Shown here piece after piece: positions 36,802-44,155 of a DNA stretch of 44,155 nt; within the stretch, counting starts at the first letter, position 1, and the number at the start of each line of letters is the position of its first letter. Made by a program: the position numbers and the translations under genes. Source of the stretch: Rhodospirillaceae bacterium. Its GTDB lineage: Bacteria; Pseudomonadota; Alphaproteobacteria; UBA8366. The stretch lies in NCBI GenBank assembly GCA_002722095.1, contig PBKG01000023.1:1-44155 (forward strand). Reading direction: 5' to 3'. The notes below the pieces were generated by a model, which was not told the origin of the DNA, did no database searches, and saw only the letters and a list, made by a program, of their open reading frames with translations.

Positions 36802-38097
36802 ATGACACCAGGCGCGCGGCTGCAAGAAACCATAGACATACTGGATGCTCTTTTTAGCGATGATCACGCAGCGGATCGGTTTCTGACCCGCTGGTTTCGG
36901 AAGCGTCGCTATGCCGGATCGAAGGATCGGCGTGACATCCGCGAGCGTGTCTATTTCGTGCTTCGCCATGACCGGCAGTTGACCTGGTGGATGGGAGGAG
37001 AGGGGACAGCGCGATCTTTGGTTTTGTCGGCGGCTGTCTTAGCGGACAAGATGTCCGTTCGAATTCTCGGCGAGCATTGTGACGGGGAGAAGCATCGTCC
37101 GGCACATTTGTCCGTATCAGAACGGGAACGGCTCGAAGGACTTGAAGAGAAAAAGCTGATCACTACCGAACAGCCGGTGGCAGTCCGGTGTAATATCTCT
37201 GATTGGCTTTATGAAACCGCATTCGCATCTTTGGGTGAAGAAGTCGAAGATGAATTCGCTGTCTTGGCCGAACCGGCGCCGGTGGATCTCCGCGTGAATA
37301 GTTTGAAATCGGACCGGGCGCACGCCACGGCGGAATTGGCGAAAGCCGGTATAGCGGCAGAAAACACCCGTTTCTCGCCTTTGGGTCTTCGCCTGTCCGC
37401 ACCTCAGGCACTCGATCAATTGCCGGTGTATCGATCGGGTCAGGTCGAAATTCAGGACGAAGGCTCACAGCTGGTGAGTTTGCTTTGCGATGCTCAGCCC
37501 GGAATGAACGTACTTGATCTCTGCGCCGGCGCGGGAGGTAAGAGCCTTGCGTTGGCCGCACAGATGAAAAATCAGGGCGCAATCACGCTTGCAGATATCG
37601 ACGAAACCCGCCTCGGCCGGGCCGCGAAACGGCTCGAGCGGGCCGACGTCACTGTAGGTGAGTTTTGTCCCGTGGGGTCCGATTGGGAGGCATGGTGTGC
37701 TGCACACGCAGGGCTCTTCGATCGGGTTTTGGTAGACGTACCTTGTACGGGATCCGGCGCCTGGCGGCGACATCCGGAGGCACGGCGCCGGCTGACCGAG
37801 AACGGATTTTCAGCATTCCTAAAATTGCAGCAGGAGCTATTGCGTGTAGCCTTGCCGTTGGTCAAATCCGGTGGCCGGTTGATATACGCCACCTGCTCTT
37901 TCTTCGCCGATGAAAATGAAAAACAAATCGAGACTCTGCTCGCGGAGTCGGACGGAGTCGCGCTGTTGTCTGCTGCCAAGGTTTGGCAGGCGGCTGTGGG
38001 CGGTGCCTTCCCTGGAAATGATCCCTATCTTCGGCTTTCCACCTATCGTCATGGTACCGATGGATTTTTCGCGGCCATATTGGAACGGAGAGGCTGA
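36802..38097 (+). CDS. RsmB/NOP family RNA m5C methyltransferase
   Basis: A 431-residue protein. An N-terminal NusB-like helical part (about residues 1-150) precedes VDLRVNSLKSDR, the segment QDEGSQLVSLLCDAQPG, SAM motif VLDLCAGAGGKSLALA, and the two catalytic Cys motifs VDVPCTGSGAWRRHPE and YATCSFFADENE. It methylates cytosine in rRNA, probably 16S C967 as RsmB does. It lies between guaB (27 bp upstream) and guaA (65 bp downstream), an arrangement often seen in Rhodospirillales. Confidence 0.9.
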   Translation: MTPGARLQETIDILDALFSDDHAADRFLTRWFRKRRYAGSKDRRDIRERVYFVLRHDRQLTWWMGGEGTARSLVLSAAVLADKMSVRILGEHCDGEKHRPAHLSVSERERLEGLEEKKLITTEQPVAVRCNISDWLYETAFASLGEEVEDEFAVLAEPAPVDLRVNSLKSDRAHATAELAKAGIAAENTRFSPLGLRLSAPQALDQLPVYRSGQVEIQDEGSQLVSLLCDAQPGMNVLDLCAGAGGKSLALAAQMKNQGAITLADIDETRLGRAAKRLERADVTVGEFCPVGSDWEAWCAAHAGLFDRVLVDVPCTGSGAWRRHPEARRRLTENGFSAFLKLQQELLRVALPLVKSGGRLIYATCSFFADENEKQIETLLAESDGVALLSAAKVWQAAVGGAFPGNDPYLRLSTYRHGTDGFFAAILERRG

Positions 38098-38162
38098 AAA
38101 TTGGAACCTGACCGGCATAAAACTTGTCGAAGCGGACTGACCTCCGCTATCAAGCAGACACC

Positions 38163-39716
38163 ATGAATGAACGCATTCTGATCATTGATTTCGGCAGCCA
38201 AGTTACGCAACTGATTGCGAGGAGGGTGCGCGAAAGCGGGGTTTATTGCGAGATACACCCCTTCAATCGTGTCGATAAAGCCTCGCTCGACGCCTATGGT
38301 CCGAAGGGCATCATCCTTTCGGGTGGTCCGGCCAGCGTGACCGAGGCCAAGGCACCGCAAGCACCGCAAGCGGTTTTCGATAGCGGCCTACCGGTGTTTG
38401 GAATCTGTTATGGCCAACAAACTATGTGCTCCCAGTTGGGTGGTACCGTCGAGCCGCACGAGCATCGGGAATTCGGCCGCGCGATGGTCGATGTGTCTGA
38501 CGACTGCGCGCTGTTCGACGGAATTTGGCCGTCCGGGAGCCAACACCAGGTTTGGATGAGCCACGGTGATCGCGTAACCGACTTGCCGCCAGGATTTCGT
38601 CCTGTCGGCATCAGTGAGGGCGCGCCCTATGCGGTGATTGCCGATGACGAGCGCCAGTATTATGGCGTCCAGTTCCATCCAGAAGTCGTGCACACGCCCG
38701 ATGGTGCGGAGTTGTTACGGAACTTCACCCACCGGGTTGCGGGTTGCGCCGGTGATTGGTCGATGGCGTCGTTTCGAACCGAAGCGGTTGCCAAGATCAA
38801 AGCGCAGGTCGGTGACGGCAAGGTGATCTGCGGCCTGTCGGGCGGCGTCGACTCTTCGGTGGCAGCTGTCCTGCTGCATGAGGCAATTGGGGACCAACTG
38901 ACCTGTATTTTCGTCGATCATGGATTGATGCGACTGAACGAGGGGGACGAGGTGGTCGCCATGTTTCGCGATCGATTTAACATCCCCCTTGTCCATCGCG
39001 ATGCCAGCGAGCTTTTTCTGGGCGATCTTGAGGATGTCACGGACCCGGAAACCAAACGCAAAATCATCGGCGGTTTATTTATCGATGTTTTCGAGGAGGA
39101 AGCGAAGAAAGTGGGCGGGGCCGAATTCCTGGCGCAAGGAACGCTATATCCGGATGTAATCGAATCCGTTTCCTTCGACGGCGGTCCGAGTGTGACGATT
39201 AAATCGCATCATAATGTGGGCGGTTTGCCTGACCGTATGAATATGAAGTTGGTCGAGCCGTTGCGGGACTTGTTCAAGGATGAGGTTCGGGCGCTTGGCC
39301 GCGAACTCGACATGCCGGAGATAGCGGTAGGCCGGCACCCCTTCCCGGGTCCCGGATTGGCGATCCGTATCCCTGGACAGCCGATTACCAAAGATAAACT
39401 CGATATCCTCCGCCAGGCGGATGCGGTTTATCTCGATGAAATTCGCAATGCCGGCCTCTATGACGAGATTTGGCAAGCTTTTGCTGTGTTGTTACCGGTA
39501 CGTACTGTTGGTGTGATGGGGGATTCGCGGAGCTACGACTATGCATGTGCACTCCGCGCGGTCACTTCGACCGACGGCATGACTGCGGATTCTTATCCTT
39601 TCGACCATGCTTTTCTGTCGCGGGTGTCGACGCGCATTATTAACGAGGTCAAGGGAATCAATCGGGTTACCTACGACGCGACGTCGAAGCCACCCGGCAC
39701 TATTGAGTGGGAGTAA
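38163..39716 (+). CDS. guaA: GMP synthase (glutamine-hydrolysing)
   Basis: A 517-residue GuaA. The amidotransferase half has the catalytic Cys in GICYGQQ and the HPEV His-Glu pair. The ATP-PPase half has the PP-loop SGGVDSSV, and the dimerisation domain ends with the conserved [15 protein letters not shown]. It aminates XMP to GMP. The ATG at 38163 gives the usual [13 protein letters not shown]; a TTG at 38124 is unlikely. The gene has a small APQ repeat near residues 63-70. The AT-rich element starts right after its stop codon, and the guaA 3' end is a known integration hotspot. Confidence 0.97.
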   Translation: MNERILIIDFGSQVTQLIARRVRESGVYCEIHPFNRVDKASLDAYGPKGIILSGGPASVTEAKAPQAPQAVFDSGLPVFGICYGQQTMCSQLGGTVEPHEHREFGRAMVDVSDDCALFDGIWPSGSQHQVWMSHGDRVTDLPPGFRPVGISEGAPYAVIADDERQYYGVQFHPEVVHTPDGAELLRNFTHRVAGCAGDWSMASFRTEAVAKIKAQVGDGKVICGLSGGVDSSVAAVLLHEAIGDQLTCIFVDHGLMRLNEGDEVVAMFRDRFNIPLVHRDASELFLGDLEDVTDPETKRKIIGGLFIDVFEEEAKKVGGAEFLAQGTLYPDVIESVSFDGGPSVTIKSHHNVGGLPDRMNMKLVEPLRDLFKDEVRALGRELDMPEIAVGRHPFPGPGLAIRIPGQPITKDKLDILRQADAVYLDEIRNAGLYDEIWQAFAVLLPVRTVGVMGDSRSYDYACALRAVTSTDGMTADSYPFDHAFLSRVSTRIINEVKGINRVTYDATSKPPGTIEWE

Positions 39717-39764
39717 TTGCCACAAGTTGAAAGGCAATTATATCAATGACTTAAAGATTTTCTC

Positions 39765-39830
39765 TTGGTACGTAGTTGGTACGTAATTCTTGACTTTTAA
39801 ATGCCAGATACGTAGTTTGGTACGCAATCG
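39765..39830. repeat. Imperfect repeats in front of the integrase (candidate arm-type sites)
   Basis: TTGGTACGTA occurs at 39765-39774 and 39776-39785; a second, similar block (TACGTAG then TTTGGTACGCAA) lies at 39809-39827. The two blocks are about 41 bp apart, near four helical turns. They lie between the guaA end and the integrase start, where integrase arm-type or excisionase sites are expected. Confidence 0.6.
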
Positions 39831-39892
39831 AGCAATTATCGCGCAGAATAATTCCAAGCGTGATTGCAATGGTTCCAAGGTGGGGACAGGCG

Positions 39893-41170
39893 ATGCCAAG
39901 AAAAGTACATGGGAAAACAGGCAACACCTACTTCAAGGACAACGTCGAAATCTTTGGTGGAAAAGGTCACGTCCACAAAATTCCAACTTCAAAAAACTGG
40001 TATTTTCGAACGTGGATAGACGAGGAGAAAAGACATCTTCGCCAATCTTTGAGAACCACAGATTTAGACGAAGCTACCCAGAAGGCTGAAAAGCTATTAG
40101 TCGAAATCTTGGCAGACGTCTCAAAGGGAAAGAAGTTTTTTGGCATCACTGTCGAACAAGTAGCCAAAGAATTTTTAGATGCTGAACTAGAGCGCGTTGA
40201 AACTGGCCTGATTAAGAAGGGCAGATGGAACACAGTCAAAACGCAAATCAACAGACATCTTGTTCGTTATCTTGGCCCCAAAACCAAATTAGGCCAATTG
40301 GACCATAATTCATTCTATGACTACGCGCAGTGGCGACGAAAGAACACTTCCAGTGTTACAGAGACAACAATCAGAAATGAACACGCTACAATAGGTTCAT
40401 TTCTCAAATTTGCCTTGAGACGAGGTTACATAAATTTCCCATATGAAATGGTCGAGTTCGAGGAAATTAAGATTAAAGAAAAGCCTCGTCGCGACACATT
40501 TGAGTTGGAAGAGTATGACTATCTGACACGCTACGTGCTGCCTTCATGGGTCAAAACAGAGAGTAAACGCTCCAATTCGAACATGATGGCCGAAATGCGA
40601 AAGCAGTTCATACGCGATATGTTTTTGGTCATGGCAAATACTGGCGTTAGGCCCAGTGAAGTCTGGCAATTAACTTGGGGCATGGTGTCGATAAAGGACT
40701 ACGATAAAAAGTCGAAGCAAACACTTGTCGAGTTAGACCTTCCTGCAAGCATCACCAAAACTGCAAGGGCCAGAAAGATACTTTGCAGAGGTGGCCAGTA
40801 CTTCAAGCGCATTCGAACCTACTCGAACTGGCTTGGCGATGATGACCTCATATTCGTAAACAATTCAGATGGAACGCCCATCAGTAAAAGTGAGAAGCAT
40901 CGTCTTTGGCATGAATTCATGGAATTTGCTGAAGAGAGTGGACGATTTAAACTTGGTGATAGAAAAATCACCTACTACTCACTTCGACATTGGGCAATTA
41001 CGTGTCGCCTCTATGCCAACGTGAATATATTCGATGTTAGCCAATGGGCAGGCACTTCAGTGCAATTTATTCAGGACCACTATGGTCATGTCGACCAAAG
41101 CAAGCAGAAGGTCAATGCCCTCAAATCATTCACAGTCGATGAACATGGTTACGTAGAGGCGAGTGTCTAA
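39893..41170 (+). CDS. int: Tyrosine recombinase/phage-type integrase
   Basis: A 425-residue integrase. The N-terminal DNA-binding parts (about residues 1-180) include a core-binding helical domain (FLKFALRRGYINFPYEMVEFEEI). The catalytic domain has Arg253 (NTGVRPSEVW), Arg365 (YSLRHW) and nucleophile Tyr397 (DHYGH). The His of the usual HxxR motif is Tyr362 here, and the motif GTSVQFIQDHYGH is of the subtype seen in alphaproteobacterial integrases. ATG 39893 has a GGGGACAGG site; an in-frame ATG at 39860 would add 11 residues. It would drive integration into and excision from the guaA end. Confidence 0.9.
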   Translation: MPRKVHGKTGNTYFKDNVEIFGGKGHVHKIPTSKNWYFRTWIDEEKRHLRQSLRTTDLDEATQKAEKLLVEILADVSKGKKFFGITVEQVAKEFLDAELERVETGLIKKGRWNTVKTQINRHLVRYLGPKTKLGQLDHNSFYDYAQWRRKNTSSVTETTIRNEHATIGSFLKFALRRGYINFPYEMVEFEEIKIKEKPRRDTFELEEYDYLTRYVLPSWVKTESKRSNSNMMAEMRKQFIRDMFLVMANTGVRPSEVWQLTWGMVSIKDYDKKSKQTLVELDLPASITKTARARKILCRGGQYFKRIRTYSNWLGDDDLIFVNNSDGTPISKSEKHRLWHEFMEFAEESGRFKLGDRKITYYSLRHWAITCRLYANVNIFDVSQWAGTSVQFIQDHYGHVDQSKQKVNALKSFTVDEHGYVEASV

Positions 41171-41173
41171 GCT

Positions 41174-41281
41174 ATGGCACTATTAGGAAGCGCACTATTA
41201 GCAATCTTACTTTTCGTTGTTTTCATACTGCCAATAGGTGCCTTCGTGGTGATATATCATTTAAGGATTAGATGGCTATGA
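41174..41281 (+). CDS. Small single-pass membrane protein (35 residues)
   Basis: A 35-residue frame beginning MALLGSALLAILLFVVFILP and ending with a basic tail (YHLRIRWL): one membrane helix. It starts 3 bp after the integrase stop and overlaps the next ORF by 10 bp, so it reads as an operon member. No ribosome site is strong. It is too short for family assignment. Its core segment is duplicated at 42117, in the same codon phase. Confidence 0.45.
   Translation: MALLGSALLAILLFVVFILPIGAFVVIYHLRIRWL
41198..41232 (+). repeat. 35-bp perfect direct repeat, copy 1
   Basis: Identical over 35 bases with 42117-42151. It encodes the membrane-helix core LAILLFVVFILP of the small protein at 41174. The copies are 919 bp apart and bracket the ORF at 41272-42108. 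Confidence 0.9.
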
Positions 41282-42108
41282 ATACTTCAACCAATGATGT
41301 GGAATGGATAGTACGAACTAAGTGTTTTCAGCATCACGCCACCCCCAAAGGCAGTCTCCACGCGGAAATAGGTGACCCCTTTAGCCGTATTCTTCGCAAA
41401 AGGAAGCAACCTTGGAAAGTCGCGGAGATAGAAGCTAGGGATGATTGGAAGAAACTCGAAGAGTGCAATGATGATGATTTTTATGATGAATTTTTAAAAT
41501 TTCTAAAAAATAACGAGATATATGCTTATGTATTTTGCACTCCTATAGATGAAATTAGAGCGTATACAAATGAAGAATATTTTGGCGGACTAATTCCTCA
41601 TATTTTCTTTTCTACTGTCCCGCTGAATGAAAAATTTTTCAACTCAAAAGAAAATGTTGCGAAGTATAATCGCATGCACAAGGGGACAATTCATCGAGAT
41701 ATCGATGAAGAGCATTGTGAAAAATACAGACTTTTTGAGCTAACAACCAACAATGCTCCACAGGTATTCGAATTTCATAAACTATCTTGGGAAAGATGGG
41801 AATTAGAGGCGGAAAATGAGAGGCAGATAGCGGATAACAAAAACTCAAGGGACAATGTATTAGCTGTATTCATCGGTGGCGCGATTTTAGTTGGTGTCGT
41901 GGTAGGCGTAGTAAGTTTGTACAATTACATTGAGAGCTCTGCTACGGAAAGCCTCAAAGAGAGTTACGGTGGAAGTTACGAAGCATGTAAACAAAAGGTA
42001 GCCAGAGATTTTGTAAACGAAACAGTGGGTACAAAGAGAAACACTGATTTTATTGCCGAAGAGGCCAACGAAAGGCTTGCGGATTGTAAAAGGTGGTTTG
42101 GGAAATAG
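41272..42108 (+). CDS. Unknown protein with one membrane helix near the C-terminus
   Basis: A 278-residue protein I do not recognise. It has an N-terminal soluble part rich in Glu, Lys and aromatic residues, one hydrophobic helix at about residues 200-222 (VLAVFIGGAILVGVVVGVVSLYNYI), and a 55-residue C-terminal part with two Cys (CKQKVARDF, ADCKRWF). Codon use is AT-rich like the rest of the element. It overlaps the small membrane ORF upstream by 10 bp and the candidate small ORF downstream by 16 bp, suggesting one transcript with the integrase. Confidence 0.6.
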   Translation: MAMNTSTNDVEWIVRTKCFQHHATPKGSLHAEIGDPFSRILRKRKQPWKVAEIEARDDWKKLEECNDDDFYDEFLKFLKNNEIYAYVFCTPIDEIRAYTNEEYFGGLIPHIFFSTVPLNEKFFNSKENVAKYNRMHKGTIHRDIDEEHCEKYRLFELTTNNAPQVFEFHKLSWERWELEAENERQIADNKNSRDNVLAVFIGGAILVGVVVGVVSLYNYIESSATESLKESYGGSYEACKQKVARDFVNETVGTKRNTDFIAEEANERLADCKRWFGK

Positions 42109-42212
42109 TAGGCCGCTTAGCAATCTTACTTTTCGTTGTTTTCATACTGCCTGTTGGCCTTCTCGCTTCAAATTTGGCGAAATGCATTATGGATTGCAGC
42201 CAAGATAGATAA
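42093..42212 (+). CDS. Candidate small membrane protein (39 residues), paralogue of the one at 41174
   Basis: A GTG-started frame (MVWEIVGRLAILLFVVFILP, then a Cys-containing polar tail KCIMDCSQDR) that shares its helix with the small protein at 41174 through the 35-bp repeat. It overlaps the end of the preceding ORF. The start codon is inferred and no clear ribosome site is visible, so it may be a non-translated remnant of duplication. Confidence 0.3.
   Translation: MVWEIVGRLAILLFVVFILPVGLLASNLAKCIMDCSQDR
42117..42151 (+). repeat. 35-bp perfect direct repeat, copy 2
   Basis: Second copy of 41198-41232, beginning 9 bp after the stop of the 278-residue ORF. The reading phase relative to the helix codons is kept. 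Confidence 0.9.
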
Positions 42213-42229
42213 ACGAAGAACCTTCGTTT

Positions 42230-42901
42230 TTAGCGAGTGACCATATCTCTTATCTGAGAAGCGTTGTATGGGCGTCCTGTCGCTGTCATATGGCCCATTT
42301 CGAACAATTCTGATGCTATCTTTCGAAGACTTCTTTGCTTTCCAGATTTAGGATTTTTTCTGCGAAGCCGTTTTGCTTCGCGAACCATTTCTGGATTTAA
42401 CTCTAGATACGATTTCCTACCTTCACACTTTCCATTCGCTTCTCTTTTGCGCTGTCTCGCAACCTTAAGCTTGCTGACTAATTGAGCTTTCTCAAACTGA
42501 GCAATCGCGCCTAACACTGAACGCACCATTTCGGCTGTTGGTGTATCTTCGATGAAATGGTTCGGCGCATCGACGCAAATTAATTCATAATTCAATTTCT
42601 TCAGCGTGCTATGGCCTACAAGCTGAACAGTTAAATCTCTCGCAAATCTGCTGGCATTTTCGACAAGTATCGTTCTTGCCCCATTAGAGGCGATATAAGC
42701 CATTAAATCGCTGAACCCCTCTCTTTCCTCCAAGGGGTCAGCGCCAGAAACAGCAGCATCGTAGAATTCTCTAACTATCTTGATGCCATTGGCTTCTGCA
42801 TAGTTCGTCACAGCCTCTCTTTGACGCTTTAAACTGTCCTTATCAGAGCCAACGTTCGTGGCGCTGGATGTTCTGTAGTATGCGACTGCTGTGTGGTTCA
42901 T
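42230..42901 (-). CDS. Serine recombinase (resolvase/invertase family)
   Basis: A 223-residue small serine recombinase. The catalytic domain starts VAYYRTSSATNVGSDKDSL with the nucleophile Ser at residue 12 or 13, followed by REFYDAAVSG and ENASRFARD with the active-site Arg residues, then the long helix VRSVLGAIAQFEKAQLVSKLKVAR. A C-terminal helix-turn-helix (RSLRKIASELFEMGHMTATGRPYNASQIRDMV) would bind DNA. It could invert, resolve or integrate DNA. ATG 42901 is preferred over an upstream frame to 42952 since VAYYRTSS is the domain start. It faces the other element genes. Confidence 0.88.
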   Translation of the reverse strand: MNHTAVAYYRTSSATNVGSDKDSLKRQREAVTNYAEANGIKIVREFYDAAVSGADPLEEREGFSDLMAYIASNGARTILVENASRFARDLTVQLVGHSTLKKLNYELICVDAPNHFIEDTPTAEMVRSVLGAIAQFEKAQLVSKLKVARQRKREANGKCEGRKSYLELNPEMVREAKRLRRKNPKSGKQRSLRKIASELFEMGHMTATGRPYNASQIRDMVTR

Positions 42902-43273
42902 TTTCTTGCCTTTAACCAGTATTTCTATGGTGCTAAACATACTGGAAAACATGGGAAAAGTAAAGAAAATTGTTTGTTTTTCTGAAGAAAAACCAACACA
43001 GCTTGAGCCTCTAACACCAAGTCTTTCACTAAATTTGTAACCTCATTACCAACTCTTTGGCCAAATCTGCGACCTCATAAACAGAATTACCCTTATTGGG
43101 CTGAAGCTATGGGGGCAGTTTGTAGGACTTTGGTTTTGGTCGAATTTTGGGGGAACGCGACTGACTAATGAGATGGGATTTTTGAAATGCTTGAGGCGCA
43201 ATAGCCCCCAATAATCACAAATATTAGAATATTAAAATTGAGGCAAATACACTAATAACGTATAATAATTATA
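42902..43273. other. 372-bp AT-rich non-coding stretch of the element
   Basis: No gene is visible. It holds the resolvase promoter, a pair of imperfect 28-bp repeats (43019-43078), a G-run and C-run pair (TATGGGGGC near 43108 and GCCCCCAATA near 43204), and a very AT-rich tract at 43210-43290 in front of the next ORF. It could be a replication or recombination control region. Confidence 0.4.
43019..43078. repeat. Imperfect direct repeat, 28-bp units at 32-bp spacing
   Basis: Units 43019-43046 and 43051-43078 match at about 21 of 28 positions, both ending in ACCTCAT. The spacing is about three helical turns, as seen with iteron or regulator sites. Confidence 0.45.
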
Positions 43274-43714
43274 ATGATATACAGTAACCAAGAATTATTA
43301 CATAAATTTGATAAATCATTACATTATATTTGCTTCGTCGTTTTTTTGAATAAGAAAGTAAAGGTGTCGCACCAACAGCAAACGAGGTTCGCCTACAGAA
43401 TGAGCAAGGGGAACGCTTCGTTAGCTTATCTTCACCCAAAAACCAAAGAAGGCGCGAATAGGCCTCATATGCACATATTGATAGGGCTACGCGAACAAGA
43501 CGTGACCCCATACATCGAAAATGTGTTTAGTCTATTCGAAGCGAATAATCAGAAACAACGCTTTGAAAATCTAGATAGCGAAAACGTTCAGACAAATCTT
43601 CGCGATTGGCGTGGCATGTTCCTTTACATCTCAAATGAATGGAACGCTCGCCAAGCAGAATGGAGATTTATGCGACCTCATTGCGAGCGCGATAAGTGTG
43701 TCACTGCCACTTAA
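43274..43714 (+). CDS. Unknown protein with an HUH-like motif, possible replication or transfer initiator
   Basis: A 146-residue protein. The segment RPHMHILIGL has the His-hydrophobic-His form of HUH endonucleases, after a hydrophobic strand ICFVVFLN that could be motif I; further on WRGMFLYISNEW could hold the catalytic Tyr. HUH proteins nick DNA for rolling-circle replication, conjugation or transposition. The match is by motif only, the length is short for a Rep, and no clear Lys or second Tyr follows. A start at 43400 (Met-Ser-Lys-Gly) with a GAGG upstream is an alternative but would remove the possible motif I. The C-terminus may be truncated. Confidence 0.4.
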   Translation: MIYSNQELLHKFDKSLHYICFVVFLNKKVKVSHQQQTRFAYRMSKGNASLAYLHPKTKEGANRPHMHILIGLREQDVTPYIENVFSLFEANNQKQRFENLDSENVQTNLRDWRGMFLYISNEWNARQAEWRFMRPHCERDKCVTAT

Positions 43715-43733
43715 TTTCGTAGAGGTAAATTAA

Positions 43734-43770
43734 TGGACAGGCTTTCCTGAGCCATTCCTTTTGCTGTCCA
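43734..43770. other. Hairpin downstream of the HUH-like ORF
   Basis: TGGACAG (43734-43740) pairs with CTGTCCA (43764-43770), with a small inner GGCT / AGCC stem beginning at the end of the left arm. It lies 20 bp after the ORF stop. No T-tract follows. It could be a weak terminator or a nicking-type cruciform. Confidence 0.35.
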
Positions 43771-43811
43771 AAATTCCTCACAACTTTCTCAAAGCGTGAA
43801 AAGGAATTTTC

Positions 43812-44084
43812 ATGACAGCTAGAAACGCATTGGAACAATGGCAGCAGTATCAAGTTGAAGCGTATTTGAGGCAGATTGTCCCAACGATGTTGCACCCAAA
43901 ACAGAGAGCCACATTGACATCAATCAAAGGCTATTACGATTTGGACAAGCGTTTGAGTGCAAAGCAAATAGCTTGCCTGCGACGTTACATGGACATAACG
44001 CAAAGCACTTCAACGAAGTTGAATAGCCATCGAGCATACGATTTGAATGACAGGCTCGACGTAATAGCAAACCCAATGAAGTGA
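43812..44084 (+). CDS. Unknown small protein (90 residues)
   Basis: A 90-residue basic, largely helical soluble protein with no recognisable motif (it contains LHPKQRATLTSIKGYYDLDK and SAKQIACLRRYM). It has a good AAGGA ribosome site 7 bases before the ATG, which supports translation. The last 70 bases of the window after it hold no feature I can see. Confidence 0.55.
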   Translation: MTARNALEQWQQYQVEAYLRQIVPTMLHPKQRATLTSIKGYYDLDKRLSAKQIACLRRYMDITQSTSTKLNSHRAYDLNDRLDVIANPMK

Positions 44085-44155
44085 GAAGTTACAAATTCAG
44101 GCTCGCTTCAAAATGTGGTACTATTAGAGATAAATTTTATCGCACAGCTTGAGAG

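Larger units (their letters stand above)
39717..44155. mobile_element. Integrated genomic element in the guaA 3' end (left part)
   Basis: From the guaA stop codon to the window end the base composition drops sharply in GC relative to the core genes and the ORFs are short and mostly unrecognised. A tyrosine integrase is the first gene, pointing away from guaA, and a serine recombinase follows. The likely attachment core is the guaA 3' end (about 39697-39716). I searched downstream for a repeat of that end and found none inside the window, so the right border is outside. No transfer, capsid or plasmid partition genes are visible. Confidence 0.8.

Noticed and set aside
42902..43273. CRISPR-like repeats in the AT-rich gap
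   Set aside because: Only two imperfect units with a 4-bp gap between them; there are no spacers and no cas genes.

Overview
The window comes from an alphaproteobacterial chromosome, most likely a Rhodospirillales-like or related marine or soil lineage. Four things support this: flagellar genes of the FlaF/FlbT type, a CckA-type hybrid kinase, a LexA box of the alphaproteobacterial form (GAAC-N7-GAAC) in front of recA, and a TTAA-N7-TTAA (CtrA-type) site. No organism name can be given from sequence alone.

Region 1 (1-12.7 kb) is core genome. It starts with the end of an enolase-superfamily gene, then flaF and the 3' part of flbT (minus strand). These abut the 3' part of fliR (plus strand) head to head, so both flbT and fliR have lost their 5' ends. 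Intact flhB, a cckA-like kinase gene, recA, alaS, a moxR-type ATPase gene, a DUF2336 gene on the opposite strand, a CoxE-like VWA gene and a small lipoprotein gene follow. Region 2 (12.7-18.5 kb) is housekeeping: monomeric NADP isocitrate dehydrogenase, a LOG-family protein, a LysM protein, and the translationally coupled psd-pssA pair for phosphatidylethanolamine synthesis.

Region 3 (18.5-33.0 kb) is a large catabolic and uptake block, almost all on the minus strand. It holds a CaiB-type CoA-transferase, a divergent TauD-type dioxygenase, and a peptide/opine-type ABC importer (binding protein, one DppB-like and two tandem DppC-like permeases, no ATPase). Upstream lies a tight seven-gene operon: an ACMSD-like amidohydrolase, a TauD dioxygenase, a DadA-like FAD amine/amino-acid dehydrogenase, an enolase-superfamily dehydratase, two tandem TauD dioxygenases and a D-2-hydroxyacid dehydrogenase. 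I cannot name the substrate. The enzyme set suggests stepwise breakdown of an amino- or amide-bearing carboxylate, and this operon is the best candidate here for an undescribed pathway.

Region 4 (33.1-39.7 kb) is core again: tRNA-Gln(CUG), ppx/gppA, rlmE, guaB, an RsmB-family methyltransferase gene and guaA. Region 5 (39.7 kb to the end) is visibly AT-rich and begins directly after the guaA stop codon. It carries a tyrosine integrase, a serine recombinase, small membrane proteins linked by a 35-bp perfect direct repeat, a possible HUH-type protein and unknown ORFs. It is the left end of an integrated element in the guaA 3' end; its right end lies outside the window.
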